DNA from: Argyresthia goedartella
Taxonomy: Eukaryota; Arthropoda; Insecta; Lepidoptera; Argyresthiidae
Reading direction: 5' to 3'
Assembly: GCA_949825045.1 (NCBI GenBank)
Contig: OX463809.1
Coordinates: 8,397,501 to 8,461,500, forward strand
DNA length: 64,000 nt
Below, piece after piece: positions 1-24,429 of the stretch. Position 1 is the first letter of the stretch; every line of letters starts with the position of its first letter. The position numbers and the translations under genes are program-made. Under the pieces are notes generated by a model. It did no database searches, had not been told where the DNA came from, and worked only from the letters and a program-made list of their open reading frames with translations.

Positions 1-492
1 TTTAAACGGACGTCATGTTTTTCCATCAAAATGCTCCTATTATTGTCGGTTTTTCTAAATCTGAATCCCATGTCTCGGATTATATTTCGCAGAGATGAAA
101 TTGAGCCTTTGAATCCCATTTCCTCTTTTAGTGTTTTATGTAGTGATCGCAACATAGGAAGCTCTTTAAATCTTTTATAAAAGTTATGTATCATTCGTCG
201 TATCACGCAATAATCAAAAACATCCAACGATATTTTTGCCGGGCACTTCTTTGGATTGTTGATCTTTAGGTGACTGCTCTGAGAGCTTGTCGTTTTCCTT
301 CAAAATTTTTAACACGCTGCTTTTAGAAACTCCGGTTGCTTCACAAACTCTGTCCATTTTTTTTTCATAGTATTTACTTTCTTATTTTTTAAATAAATTA
401 GCTTCTTTTCTAAAATAGTTATATACATTATTTACAATTTCACGAAATAGAGCAACATTTTTTTTACCACGCTTTAAATTTGTTGAAGCCAT
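1..492 (-). pseudogene. DDE transposase relic, N-terminal part
   Basis: Reading leftwards from an ATG at 492, the frame gives MASTNLKRGKKNVALF and then stops. After shifts it resumes with MDRVCEATGVSKSSVLKIL, a helix-turn-helix-like stretch. A further piece contains CVIRRMIHNFYKRFKELP and IIRDMGFRFRKTDNNR. I associate this order with the N-terminus of IS630/Tc1-type transposases common in Lepidoptera. Several stops and frameshifts show it is dead. The catalytic part would lie left of the window. Confidence 0.6.
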
Positions 493-620
493 GATACATA
501 ACTATTGTAAGTTAATTTTGATAAATTTTTATAGAATCGTATATTTTCACGAATGAAATTAGCGTTCATAAACATTTATTGACACTAAGAAGGCAGACTG
601 TCAAAATAGTCAATTACTTT

Positions 621-1629
621 CACAGACCAGATATCGAGATAGACGAAGCAAACACGGTCGAATGTATGAGAACCAACCGTGTAACTTTTTCACTACCTAC
701 TAAAACGTCAAGAGCGCCTTTTAGTGTTGGGTTGGCATGTTAATCGTGAAACAGAGTCAAAGGCGCGCCGCCAAATCGATTCAAAATGAGCGCTGCTGCG
801 GGAATCCCCTACCTACCACGACCACGTACCTACCGCGTTGCCTTTTTGTCAGTAAGCCGGCAGTGTTTCGAGCGGGAGATCGTATCGTAGCATCGCACCC
901 GGATATCACATCATAGAGTGTTAAAGTATGTATTTGTCTGTAGTACCTATTTACCTTTTATTATGCATCTGTAAATCCGTCCAGCCCCCTTATTCAGTAA
1001 CTCGAATCGATCTTAAACTGTGGAATAGTATCAGATTTCCCATATACTAAAATATAGATTGCAATGAAAATGCAACTCAGAATTATCATTCTTCCGTCAA
1101 CAAAATCGAATCTTCCAGCGATTTTGCAAAAATCGTCGCATTGTACAACGATTACATCGACAGAAAAATGAGCAAATCGACTGTACCATGCAACTGTAAG
1201 GTTAACGAAAGTATAGTTTGCATCACTGTTCATTGAGGGCTACGAAAAAGATATCCATGAATTGTGTAAAGTGGAAGCAGCAGTGGATGAAGTCCATGGG
1301 AAATATACGCTATGGTTCAACCTATCTCAGTAAAAACGGGAGACGCTATCGAAAGACGAAATCAAAAATAATTGATTATTAAATAAATTAGGCTAATTTC
1401 AGAAATAAAATTACTTACGTATGAAAGGTAACGCCTTCGTTTTCTTTGGAAACAACATTGCTTGAGCTTTGCAATTCACAACGGCGCAGTAAGGCATTTT
1501 TATGTTTATTAGTACACGGCTTACATTCGAACAGCCCGAGAGCGACTGAGCTGGGATGAGCGAAGTACGCCTATTAAAAAGACGCGAAGTAGGTAGACTT
1601 TCGCTGTCTATCTTGATATCTGGTCTGTG
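621..1629. mobile_element. Non-autonomous DNA transposon with 24-bp TIRs and 8-bp TSD
   Basis: The 24 bases at 621-644 (starting CACAGACCAGATATC) are the reverse complement of 1606-1629 with one mismatch. Both ends are flanked by the same 8 bases, ATTACTTT (613-620 and 1630-1637). An 8-bp target duplication fits hAT or P-type transposases. The ~1 kb interior has no open frame above 79 codons and no recognisable transposase, so it must move in trans. The superfamily is not settled. Confidence 0.8.
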
Positions 1630-1836
1630 ATTACTTTTCTAATTTCAATATAAAGGTTGTGTTAGTTTTGAGCTACAAAGGAGGTTCTGTTGCTCATATC
1701 GTTCTTGTATTATATTCAATAAGACAATGAGTAATATAATTAAAGGTCATGTCTGTAAATTGATAACTCTATGTGAGAGATGAGGGATTCACGACAATTT
1801 CCGAGGTTAACCGAATCGTTAACTGATTTTAATCGT

Positions 1837-1894
1837 ATAGTACCTATCATTATAAACAAGTTTCCCCAAGAAACATATGGTCGCAAATGTATTT
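1837..1894. repeat. Fragment of the palindromic MITE family seen at 55.5 kb
   Basis: Contains GTACCTATCATTATAAACAA and CCCCAAGAAACATATGGTCG, matching the left arm of the full elements at 55471 and 58706. Only about one arm is left. Confidence 0.5.
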
Positions 1895-2201
1895 TCATAA
1901 GCTATTAATGTTGTTATTTTTTTTTCAAATTGTTGTAGCCAATTTAAAACATATAAATTATATTCGTAATGCCTTAAAATATATCTGTTATTTATGTAGG
2001 TACCTAATAAAATATAATACACGGTCCTCTGCATTTCTCTTCACACTAAATTAAAGAGCTTGTTTTTTCATTTTTAGTGGTTATTTTATGCAGTCGGGTA
2101 TTTTTTTTTTTTATTCTAAACCAATCCGGACAATAGTCATTTATTACTACCAAAACACCTCTATTTTGGACCATTCAAAAATAAATACAATAATACGTAC
2201 G

Positions 2202-2351
2202 TATAACACGCATAGTTAAAGACAATATTTACATTGAAGCAACAAAACTCATGCTTTCTCACTTCTACATAGAGACAGCAGTAGCGTGCAAGTGAGAAAG
2301 CATGATTTCGTTGCTTCAATGTAAATATTTTCTTTAACAGCGCGTGTTATA
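2202..2351. mobile_element. Small palindromic MITE
   Basis: About 63 bases at 2202-2264 pair with 2290-2351 almost throughout. The stem includes ATATTTACATTGAAGCAAC and CATGCTTTCTCACTT. The loop is ~25 bases. The length and near-complete self-complementarity fit a foldback MITE. No coding potential. Confidence 0.75.
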
Positions 2352-2869
2352 TGCGCCGATATTAGGTCCAAAGTGTCTAGAATATAGTAAATTTTACGCA
2401 TTAATCTTTGTAGAACAATTCTCACAATTTCTCATAACTTGGTCGAGATAAGCCGCAAAAAGTAACTTTTTTGCGAATAAAATTCGTTTTACCAACTTGG
2501 ATACCGGCTGAGACTAACAATTGAGGCTACGAAGCAAATTTTTAACAGGAATCAACACCGGAAACTATCTAAGATTGTCTACGCCCTAGCATGGATGCAA
2601 TTAATGTGGCCACTAAAAAAAACACACGCTTTTGGTAGAAACATTATGTGGTAAGTAAAAAATCTACCTATCTATCTAGTCAGCTTTAGACGGGCATGAT
2701 GATCATGATAAAGCACTTAATGAAATGAATCTATCGTATACGTACCATCCTTGAACGAAAGAACTCGTCTCGCTTCTCAAATTTCACTACATTCACAGAC
2801 ACTCGATCGATCAATTTTGTGCAAGCATGCTTGTGTAAAGTTTTCGGCTACACTTTTTTTGCACTGGCG

Positions 2870-3014
2870 AGTAAGTTTAACCTTTTTGACATCAAGGTTA
2901 AATTTGACAATTCCGACATCTGTTTTTGAAGTGAAGGAGAAGCCCACGAGAAGCCGCAAGGGCAGCCGTCGAAATATAGTTTTACTAAAGGAATATAAAG
3001 TATAATTAATAAAT
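2870..3014 (+). promoter_or_regulatory. 5' flank / 5' UTR of Pgk copy 1, conserved in copy 2
   Basis: This stretch can be matched by eye to the bases before copy 2's ATG (about 42270-42438). Shared pieces include ATCTGTTTTTGAA, CGTCGAAATA.AGTTTTACT and AATTAATAAATATGGCCCT. The sharing suggests a transcribed 5' UTR or proximal promoter carried along in the duplication. I cannot place the transcription start. Confidence 0.4.
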
Positions 3015-16019
<13,005 letters not shown>

Positions 16020-16219
16020 ATACACAATAATATAGCTACTATACTATAGTATAAGTAATGTAATTTGTTTACAAATCATCAAACCAGTTCCATAACACGT
16101 AGTGTACTAGAATTAACGATAGTGGAATCTAAAAATGAAGATAATAATATCTTATTGATTAAGAATAAGTGAGATTTATCAAAATTATGTAAACAAATAG
16201 TGAGTGTATGTAAAATATA

Positions 16220-16225
16220 AATAAA
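16220..16225 (+). promoter_or_regulatory. Pgk: Probable polyadenylation signal of Pgk copy 1
   Basis: AATAAA about 200 bases after the stop codon, in AT-rich sequence with T/GT-rich sequence just downstream. No other canonical hexamer in the first ~200 bases looks better placed. Confidence 0.55.
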
Positions 16226-16311
16226 TGTTTAATCGTATTGTAACTTTGTATTTCATGGTTGAATATTTTTACCATTATCGATACCTAATACTCTATTTGG
16301 TCAATTATAAT

Positions 16312-16746
16312 GGTTTATGTGACTGATACATAATGGAGGGCATCAAAACCCGAGAGCGGTTTATGAAACTCGCCTTCGCGAGTTTCATAAACTCTCGAGT
16401 TTTAATGTGACTGCTACATATGAAAAGAGCCGAAGGCGAGTTTCATAATAATATCACTCGAGAGTTTTAATGCCTAATTATGTACAGTTACATACACTAG
16501 TTTATCTACACACATATCATAAGCTCTCTTTGATGTGTTCAGGAACCGCATGTTCGACCGGCATTTTGGCATTGATAATTACTCTGCACATGTTTATGCT
16601 TGTTCACTAGTACCAACTTCACAGACAAACTAGGGGCGGCACGCAGGCGGGCGTCGCGAAATTCGAATGTCATAATTTGTCGAAAATTGATACATTATGG
16701 TCATAATGTGTCAATATTCACATAAGAAATTAGTTTTTACTAAGTT
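16312..16746. repeat. Dispersed repeat, second copy, downstream of Pgk copy 1
   Basis: Same sequence as 7698-8066 with an extra palindromic insert around AACTCGCCTTCGCGAGTTTC, which folds on itself. Both copies have the same orientation and are about 8.6 kb apart. Confidence 0.6.
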
Positions 16747-16749
16747 TTT

Positions 16750-17189
16750 ACTTTTCACCAGCTGTCTTTAGATGGTTTCGCTGTCATTAGAGGGCAGGAT
16801 TTGTTGAAGCATCATTTATCGGTCCGTTGAGTTGAATGACCGCTAATTCAATTTTTTCCTGTGTCTCCAGTTTGTCGTTGCACTTTATTCCACATAAGTC
16901 CGTCTCAGAGTGTTTCCGTAATACACAAGGCCATTACCCAGGGGTCTGTAAATTATCGCGTATACTTTGGAACGCAATATTTTCACTAACGTCTTCCGAA
17001 CTATACATCAGCATTACGCCGCAATCGTATATACTTCGGAATGGTCTACGCCAATTTTGTGGTTCCGTTATATACTGCGCTATTGCCCAATGTAAATACT
17101 CGTGTTATTAAATAAATATTTTATGTAAATTTAAGTTTATATATCAGCGATTAATATCACAGTTTAAGGGAAATATTAAACCGCATATC
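16750..17189. other. Intergenic, no gene recognised
   Basis: A 91-codon plus frame (16836-17111) has no recognisable motif. The rest is AT-rich. Confidence 0.35.
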
Positions 17190-17405
17190 AAAAATACTGA
17201 TTTTCACAGCAAATATCAGGGAAAACACTGCGGTAGCTTAGGTGAAGGGTAACAGGGACGAGCGAAGTGAAGCCCCTTTATCTTTCGTGTTAGGTTGAAC
17301 ATGTAAGAACAACAAAAATACGTAATACAAACTTAAGGACAAATAAAATATTTAAAGTGTTTTTATTGAACCATTTTTGCTGTGTATATCAGTATTTTTA
17401 TGTGC
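17190..17405. repeat. GAGCGAAG-family element with inverted AATACTGATTTTCACAGC ends
   Basis: The left end AATACTGATTTTCACAGC and the right end GCTGTGTATATCAGTATTTT are imperfect inverted repeats around the core shared with 15335. An inverted relative is at 31955-32110. A small MITE is likely. Confidence 0.5.
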
Positions 17406-17497
17406 TATTAAATAATACCTTTGATAGCGTACATAATTAGGGAAAAAAATAATATATATATTAATAAAAAAAATATAAGTGGTTAGTTGGGTTTTCA

Positions 17498-17790
17498 TCA
17501 TCGGAGCGCCTCGACCTCGGCGGAAATCGGTGAATCAATTGCCTGGTTTCGGATACCTAGCGCTTCCCCCACGCTACCCGCCGAGGCTTTGCGTCTTGGC
17601 AGAGTGTTGCTGCTTCGTTCAGCGCCACTCGGTGTGGGCCGCACCTCGCTCGGCTGCCCGGCGGGAACGGGTCTGGACCCAGCTCCGCCGGCCCTCCGCT
17701 TGAGCTCCACCCTCACCGCGCCGTACTTATAGAAGATTTTCATCTGCCTCTTTTCCAGCTCCGGAATATCTGACACGGGGATTCCGAATG
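17498..17790 (-). other. GC-rich 92-codon frame of unknown origin
   Basis: The minus frame 17776-17498 begins MSDIPELEKRQMKIFYKYG and turns into an Ala/Gly/Ser/Pro/Arg-rich tail. Its GC content is far above its surroundings, which suggests it was brought in. It abuts the 3' tail of a LINE and may be part of an older retroelement. I do not recognise the domain. Confidence 0.3.
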
Positions 17791-17794
17791 AAAT

Positions 17795-18480
17795 GAAATG
17801 AAATCTTTTATTTCAGGTATTAACCCATAGTACATTTGACATAATGGAATAGTTAAAAATAAAATTTTAAATATAAATGTAAAAATAGTAAAGTTAAATT
17901 ATAAAATCATCCGTATCTTGGTCCACTGAGCACCGACACATTGACATGTGTCGCAACCCAGTGAGCCAAGAGAGGACAATCTACCCTGTCACTCCACAAC
18001 ATCAGAAGACCGTTGGTGCTCCCCCTAAGCCTGGCCAATGTAGAGGCTATTCTGGAGCGCAGTATCGCATGAAATCCGTTCACGCGAGCATCCGCAAACA
18101 TTGCTGATGCGCTACAGAAACGGGGAAGCCTCAACAGCACCCTGAATACCATGATGGCACCCGGAAGCACCGAGTTGATCTTTTTGAACCCCCCCTTTTA
18201 GGAGGCGCCAGCGACTCATGTCAGTGCCGCGCTGCTGGTTTGCCCTTATCAATTTGAGCCAGCGCCCCTCGAGCATCGGGGAGCCAGGCCACCCACGAGT
18301 TTCGGCAACTCCGTCACGCCGACCGCCATGAACTGGCAGCCTCCTTCCCACAGGGGGGGGGACCTTTAGCCACGCCACAGTCTCCTGGTCGAGGCAGGGG
18401 AATTTAAGTCCGCCTTGCGGCAGACGTTGCGGCATATGGTCAAAGCCCGTAACAAAGTCCTGGGTCAGATCAACCACCGC
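17795..18480 (-). pseudogene. LINE ORF2 C-terminal remnant with (ATTTC)n tail
   Basis: The minus frame 18170-17907 includes RVLLRLPRFCSASAMFADAR and a segment ending CPLLAHW, which I associate with the end of a lepidopteran non-LTR retrotransposon ORF2. Upstream the frame is broken. The 3' end is an ATTTCATTTCATTTC-type tail near 17795, consistent with target-primed insertion. 5'-truncated and dead. Confidence 0.5.
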
Positions 18481-18840
18481 TTCTTCCTGTTTTTTTCTCC
18501 TTCTCTAGACTGAGAATAACGTATTGTTCGGTCGTCATGTCCCGACCGTCGTTGGAAACAATCACCATAATCAGGTGCGATTTCGCAGAATTGGCATAGG
18601 ATAGTCCAGGTAGGACCCGTTGATCCCATTCATTTGAGCCTAAATTGTCTTTTATGCGGTCCCCTCGTCATCTCCCCGCTAGGCGACACCTGGTCATCAG
18701 AGCTCATTCTCTTTGTTTGGGGTCTGCTTGTCCCGGCCACAGTGCTTGCCCCATGTGCGTACTCTGATGACCCCCCCGATCTGCCCTTCCCCGCCCCTTG
18801 GGTCATAAGCCCTATTTACTATGTATTGGCGACGTAACGC
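18481..18840. other. Probable older retroelement sequence, unresolved
   Basis: GC-richer than its surroundings, with no intact frame. In reverse it may continue the neighbouring LINE remnant, but I cannot align it with any domain. Confidence 0.3.
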
Positions 18841-18887
18841 ACTGTTGTAGCTCGAAGCTAGAGATCCTATTGTGCTAAGTTACGATT

Positions 18888-18921
18888 GCTACGAGTGCTA
18901 CGATATCGTAGCACTCGTAGC
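18888..18921. repeat. 34-bp perfect palindrome
   Basis: GCTACGAGTGCTACGAT and its exact reverse complement meet without a loop at the central GATATC. It stands alone, with no longer arms around it. Confidence 0.9.
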
Positions 18922-19048
18922 GTACGTATTCGCCTATTTCGCGATCCACGCTCACCTTGTTGGTTCAGTCGTTACACCTCCTGACTACCACGACGAGGAA
19001 CCGAGGTTCGAGACCAATCGGTGATACAAAAATAAAAAGGTAGTTATT

Positions 19049-19188
19049 AGGGTTCCGTACCTGAAGGGTACCAAATGGGACCCATTACTAAGCCTCCGCT
19101 GTCCGTCCGTCCGTCTGTCTGTCTGTCCTTCAGCTGGGTCTATCTCATGAACTGTAATGCTTGAAATTTACACAGAATGTCACTTGTC
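19049..19188 (+). repeat. Fragment of the ~400-bp GGTTCCGTAC repeat
   Basis: Starts AGGGTTCCGTACCTGAAGGG with the (CCGT)(CTGT)n run, and is cut at ACTT where the LTR element begins. It is therefore the older insertion. Confidence 0.7.
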
Positions 19189-19192
19189 ACTT

Positions 19193-19349
19193 TGAAGTGT
19201 GCGGACATAGCGACATAGAGATGTATCACTGTGTGTGACTCCTTATTTGTAAGACTATATAAGATTATACTGCGGATAATTAGACGCTCTGCTATCCAAA
19301 CTTCAGTACAATAAACATCTATTTACTCCTACAAACCTCTTTCAATTCA
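19193..19349 (+). repeat. Left LTR
   Basis: 157 bp, TG...CA ends. Contains AATAAA in GTACAATAAACATC, which may serve as the polyadenylation signal. Confidence 0.85.
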
Positions 19350-21966
19350 TGGCGACCTAGCCAGGCCAGCCTACCTCTCGCGAGGTAGTGCTGTGCCAAA
19401 TGGCAAATAAATGGAAATACCTAAATATGGAATGTGAAAAATTAAAAAGTATGAAGAAAATTTTAAGAATAAGAACCTGAAGACTACAAGAAATCACGAC
19501 GCGACCACCCTTAAGACCAGATAGCAGCCAGAAGAGGAAGATGGAGAATAAAGAAGATGACAATATAGAAGACAGAAATCAATTAAAGAAGAGAGAAAAA
19601 TAAATATAAGTACAGAAGATTTTTGCTGCCGGGTGCCGGGCGAATTTCAAGCCTAAGTGATGTGGAAAGCCGGGCGCCGGGCGTAACCGTACGGGTCAAG
19701 TGAGGAGCAGCCGGGAGATGGTACGGGTCCCAAGGTGAGCTGACTCCGAGCGAGCTGCGGCGATCGGCGACGTCGTGGTGACTCGATATAAGATGTGGTT
19801 TTTGGACAATGGGTTTCTTTAAAGGTGTAATATGGAAGTAATTTTTATTAATTGTCGATTTAAAATCACGCTAGGCAGATTTTTGTATTTTTGACATAGG
19901 GTTGACGATACAAAACAATATCAATAGATATACCATTTTTTTTTTTCCGAGGATGATTGCATAAAGTAAAGAATATTTGGAAGAATACATACAATGAAAA
20001 GTTAGTAGGTAGTACAGTACAGTTAGCAAGAGAAGTATGAATAAATGTTTGATAACTGGTATTTTTTTGGGAATGGAGATATTTATGACCGCGGTAAAGT
20101 AAATTGAATTAGTTTGACACGAGTTATTTTGGATGAGGATTTTGATAGTAGTTTATTTTTGGAGGAGACGATTTTGAGAAATATTGGAAGAATGTGGTTT
20201 AATATGTGAAGGAAGTAGGAAGATAAAAGTTTTGTTGTTTTATAGCCGTTCTAATATTTTATTAAATAATTGCCTCATAATTTAAATTTACTCCGAATGT
20301 ACAATCAAGTACATAAATGTTTCATGACTTGGTAACAGTCACAGTTATTCCAAGTAATTCAATATAGTGTTCGCAGGAAATCCCAATATGGACATGCAAC
20401 ACTGCAGAAGAATCCAAATTAGGTAGAACACTTGTTTCGATTACAGACGTAAAATAATTGTTATTATAAGTTCATGTCCGACTTGTATGGAGCGAAAGAT
20501 TTTAGTTTCAGTTGACTAATATGGGAGATACGTAAATGGTGATGAATGATTGATAGCAAGCTTAGGGTACCGCAAAGAGATACAGTTTGGAACCATTTTT
20601 TAAATTACAGTATCAAATTAATATTAATAGTATGAGTATGTATGAAAATCAGTTGAGTATGTGTAATAAATATTTAGTACGCTAAATAAGTACGTCTTAG
20701 AGAGAAGATAACTGGAGTATTTTTTTTTGTGTGTTCAGATTTTTATGTTTCATTAGTTTTTCAGAATAATTTACAGATAAAGTAGTTTAACCTCAGATTT
20801 AAAATACGTTACTAACGACGGAACCACTTACGTTAGTTTAATACAAAAGATTGTTTCGAGATTGCATTTACGTTTATTTTATTTTACAGATACAGTGCAA
20901 TCGAGTCTATTAATAGAATTATAGTCTGACCAGCGGATATGGTCACTTCTTGTTTTATATTGAGAGTTGAAAAGTATGGAAATTGAATGAAATTAAAAGT
21001 TAATCGTTGTTATGAAGGTTTATTTCATATTTGATATTTTTGAGTTTTATGATAGTATTACATAGGAAAGTTGATTTTTGTTTGGATTTGGGAATGTTGG
21101 TTTTTGTTGTCGTTAGGAGTAAAAAGTATGAATTGGAGAGAAGGTGTGGAATGTGCAGGATTGTTACTCTAGACCACAGAGCAAGTTAGTTGGGAACACT
21201 TCGTTTGTTAAGTTTTCGAGAAAAGTTGGACTGATCATCCAATCTTTACAGAATATCTTAAAATTCGAAGGATTCGTATGGATTGAGTTGAAGTTATGTT
21301 TTTAGTGTGGTACGTGACTATTGGCGAGACCGATATGTCAGTGTATTTTCAGCAAAGTCTCAAAGGTACAAGGCACGAATCCTTCGCTTCGATCATGACG
21401 TGAACGAGTTTACTTTGTGAGAACGTGGGATATCGATGACCTAATAAGCTCGCGAGCAGGCTCAGGCAGGTAGACCTGGAGCCAGGCACTAGTAGTATAT
21501 GTATTTAATTATTATTATAATAATAAAAGTACCATAAGACGTCTATAAATAAATAAATAATAAAAGTGCACTCACTATAATGTGAAATAACATGGGATCC
21601 GGATACCCCTAAAAAGTACCTATATGAAGTGGAAGAGAAAAAAAAGAGACTGATTGATAGCGTTTGTATAAGAAAAGAGAGAATATTTTGTTAGTTTGGA
21701 ATGAAGATGTATACCCAATGATTTATATTTAAGAACATTGTGATGTGAGTTTTGAGAAGGTAGACTTGTTAAGGAAAATAAAAATAAAGAAGTGCATTAA
21801 TGGAATAAGAATTGAATAAATAAATAAAGGGAGAAAAGAAAGAGAGATACAGAAGGAATGAGAAATATAAACATGTATTGCAATCAGTAAATATTGTGAA
21901 TTTGAATTTTTAGTATGAAAATAAAGATAAATTTATGTCGTCAACCCTACACCTAAAACAGTTAGT

Positions 21967-22158
21967 TATTATTTCGTGTGTCTAGAAAATGGGTACTAGT
22001 ATATAACCTGATATTTTTATGTAATCGTCTACTTTATAGATAAACATACTTCAGAAATTAAGTATTATTTCGTGTGTCTAGAAAATGGGTACTAGTATAT
22101 AACCTGATATTTTTATGTAATCGTCTACTTTATAGATAAACATACTTCAGAAATTAAG
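21967..22158. repeat. 96-bp tandem duplication inside the LTR element
   Basis: Two adjacent copies of a unit containing TTTCGTGTGTCTAGAAAATG and ending ACTTCAGAAATTAAG. By eye they are identical apart from the edges. Confidence 0.85.
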
Positions 22159-22566
22159 AAACATTATAGCGTTTCTTTTGCATATATTTTTCAAATGAAT
22201 AACAGACAAGTGTATGTTTTGTAATAATTAAAATTGTGATAGATCATCAATTTATTTGACTTGGTTCTTAAAATTGTTTTATATGAAACTATATGAAAGT
22301 ATTTATTTTTAAAAGGATATTTACAAATTGTTAGATTTACACAGTTTTTTTTATGGTATTTTTACACAAATGATTCATTTTATAGTGGTTAATTTTGTAT
22401 TAATATTTTATAGATTGATGTTTTGATGATATTCTTGTTATGTGTTCTAAATTGTTAAATTTCATAAAAATAGAACGAAACCGTACATACAAGCATTATG
22501 AAATATTTAGATATAGTTTTAGAAAAAAAATATAATCATGTATTTTTTTTTAATTTCCGTGGGAGG

Positions 22567-22725
22567 TGAAGTGTGCGGACATAGCGACATAGAGATGTAT
22601 CACTGTGTGTGTGACTCCTTATTTGTAAGACTATGTAAGATTATACTGCGGATAATTAGACGCTCTGCTATCCAAACTTCAGTACAATAAACATCTATTT
22701 ACTCCTACAAACCTCTTTCAATTCA
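22567..22725 (+). repeat. Right LTR
   Basis: 159 bp, two bases longer than the left LTR through one extra GT in a GT run, plus one transition. Confidence 0.85.
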
Positions 22726-22837
22726 ACTTATCATTTGTCACTTGCCACTTATGAATTGGTCTAACTTGTCACTAGTGTAAAACTGTTGCCACTACAGAAA
22801 CAAGTAATGAACTAGATGCATTTTTAAAATTTAAGGG

Positions 22838-23345
22838 GTCTCCATATAAAAGACTCGTTTTCTTGCGTTTCTTCTTGGATGATGGTCCGGGACCCTTCGT
22901 GTGAGATTCTGAATCGCACTTGGCCGATTTTTTCCACTCGCAGACCTTGGAATTGTATTTGGCGGAGCTGAAGGAGAAGTCATCCTGCAGAGTAGGTCTT
23001 CGTGACAACTCTTCAAACCTATGGCAATCCCTTTCTAAACACGCCCTGTGAAAGGTGGTCTTACATATTACACTTAAGTACGTTTAAGTAATAAACACTT
23101 GTATAAGTGTGAGTTAAGTGATACGTCTGGTAGTTGGGGGTGCTGACCGAATTCGCTAAAGCAAAAAGACATCTCGTACAATAAAATTGAATTGGTGTTG
23201 CATTAACACCCCTCACGCCTGCCTGCCATACACCACCAAAAATGTAACGCTTATATCATGAAAAAGCTGTCAAGTGCGAGTCGTACTCGCGGACGAAGGG
23301 TTCCGAACCACCGTAAAATTGTATGGATGGTGTGGAGTGAATAGT
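22838..23345. repeat. Fragments of the ~400-bp repeat and relatives
   Basis: 22838-22935 has GGGACCCTTCGTGTGAGATT and ATCGCACTTGGCCGA. 23262-23345 has the opposite orientation, CAAGTGCGAGTCGTACTCGC with GAAGGGTTCCGAACCACCG. Both are diverged and incomplete. Confidence 0.5.
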
Positions 23346-23462
23346 TTGAAATTGAATGGTAATTTTTTGCACTTTTTTGATAAAATTCTTCTTCTTAAAT
23401 ATAATTAAAATGTGTATTCTTTTTTCCTTTGTTTCTTTTGAGGCTTAGACAAAGCTCGTGAC

Positions 23463-23691
23463 TTTTAATTAGCTGAATATATTTTGGGGAATGATAGTAC
23501 CAGTAAGGAATATGTGGTCGCAAATGTTTGTTTTACTGATCTGTACATTGACCCGATCAGCTGATTACAAGTTACTATGAGAGACCCAATAATTTTTTTT
23601 GCTTGTGCCCATATGTTTATTGGGGAAAGTTGTTCATAATGATGGTTATCAACCCCAAAATATGGTCAGATAATTAAATTTCACCCTGTAT
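23463..23691. mobile_element. Palindromic MITE (same family as 55471), diverged copy
   Basis: Arms carry ATTTTGGGGAATGATAGTAC on the left, and CCCCAAAATATGGTCAGATA on the right. The middle is GACCCGATCAGCTGATTACA. The left terminus is incomplete. Confidence 0.65.
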
Positions 23692-23754
23692 ATTTCAACT
23701 TTTTCAAATTACTTCCCTCTATGAGCAAAACTGAAGAACTGTATTCAAGTATCA

Positions 23755-24257
23755 AAGTCAAAGTCGAAGTTCTTTATTACTGTAGATATTTACTTATACT
23801 AAGCAAGCTTAATTTTTTGCCTCTTCTCTACATTGGACCACTGTGGAGCAGAAGGGCGTAGAAACTCCCACAGATTGTTTTTAGATCTCTTTTAAAAATT
23901 GGTTGTGTTTAACTAATACAAATATTGAAAATTTAATTAATAAGCAATTATAAATAATTACAAAATTATTAACAACAAGTCTGTGTTGAGCTAGATTAAT
24001 ACCATACAGTCCCGTCATTTAAGTAATCTTGAACATTGTAATATCCTTTTTTGACAAAGTCGCTTTAACTTACTTTTTAATTTGGTAATACAAATATTGA
24101 AAATTTAATTAATAAGCAATTATAAATAATTACAAAATTATTAACAACAAGTCTGTGTTGAGCTAGATTAATCCCATACAGTCCCGTCATTTAAGTAATC
24201 TTGAACATTGTAATATCCTTTTTTGACAAAGTCGCTTTAACTTACTTTTTAAATTGG
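23755..24257 (-). pseudogene. LINE 3' end, 5'-truncated, with internal 172-bp tandem duplication
   Basis: On the minus strand it ends in a TTTGACTTTGA-type tail (23755-23768). It contains a diverged peptide like LKSKLKRLCQKRILQ, comparable to [17 protein letters not shown] of the better copy at 45.9 kb. The stretch 23914-24085 is repeated at 24086-24257 with two or so changes. The same 3' end recurs, same orientation, at 40752, 41884, 51826 and 54225. Confidence 0.6.
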
Positions 24258-24317
24258 TCAAATTGTATAATTTAAAAGTATTTTTTTAATATCTGGAGTT
24301 ATAGAATATACGAGACC

Positions 24318-24428
24318 GTCTCAACATTTTGCTATGTAAAATCCAAACTATTAACTCCACACCATCCCTACCATTTTACGGTGGTACGGAACCCTTCATG
24401 CGCGAGTCCGACTTGCACTTGACCGCTG
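24318..24428 (+). repeat. Fragment of the ~400-bp repeat (3' part)
   Basis: CTATGTAAAATCCAAACTAT through GTACGGAACCCTTCATGCGC to ACTTGACCG. The 5' half is missing. Confidence 0.6.
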
Positions 24429-24429
24429 T

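Larger units (their letters stand above)
19193..22725 (+). mobile_element. Complete non-coding LTR retrotransposon (LARD/TRIM-like)
   Basis: LTRs at 19193-19349 (157 bp) and 22567-22725 (159 bp) begin TGAAG, end ATTCA and differ only by a GT insertion and one A/G change. A 4-bp target duplication ACTT flanks them (19189-19192, 22726-22729). TGGCGACCTAGCCAGG directly after the left LTR is a plausible primer-binding site. CGTGGGAGG directly before the right LTR is a polypurine tract. A CTACCTC/GAGGTAG hairpin follows the binding site at 19371-19388. The 3.2-kb interior has no frame above 68 codons and no gag, protease or polymerase motif, so it must be mobilised in trans. Nearly identical LTRs mean a recent insertion. 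The superfamily cannot be told without coding sequence; a 4-bp duplication would suit Gypsy. Confidence 0.85.
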
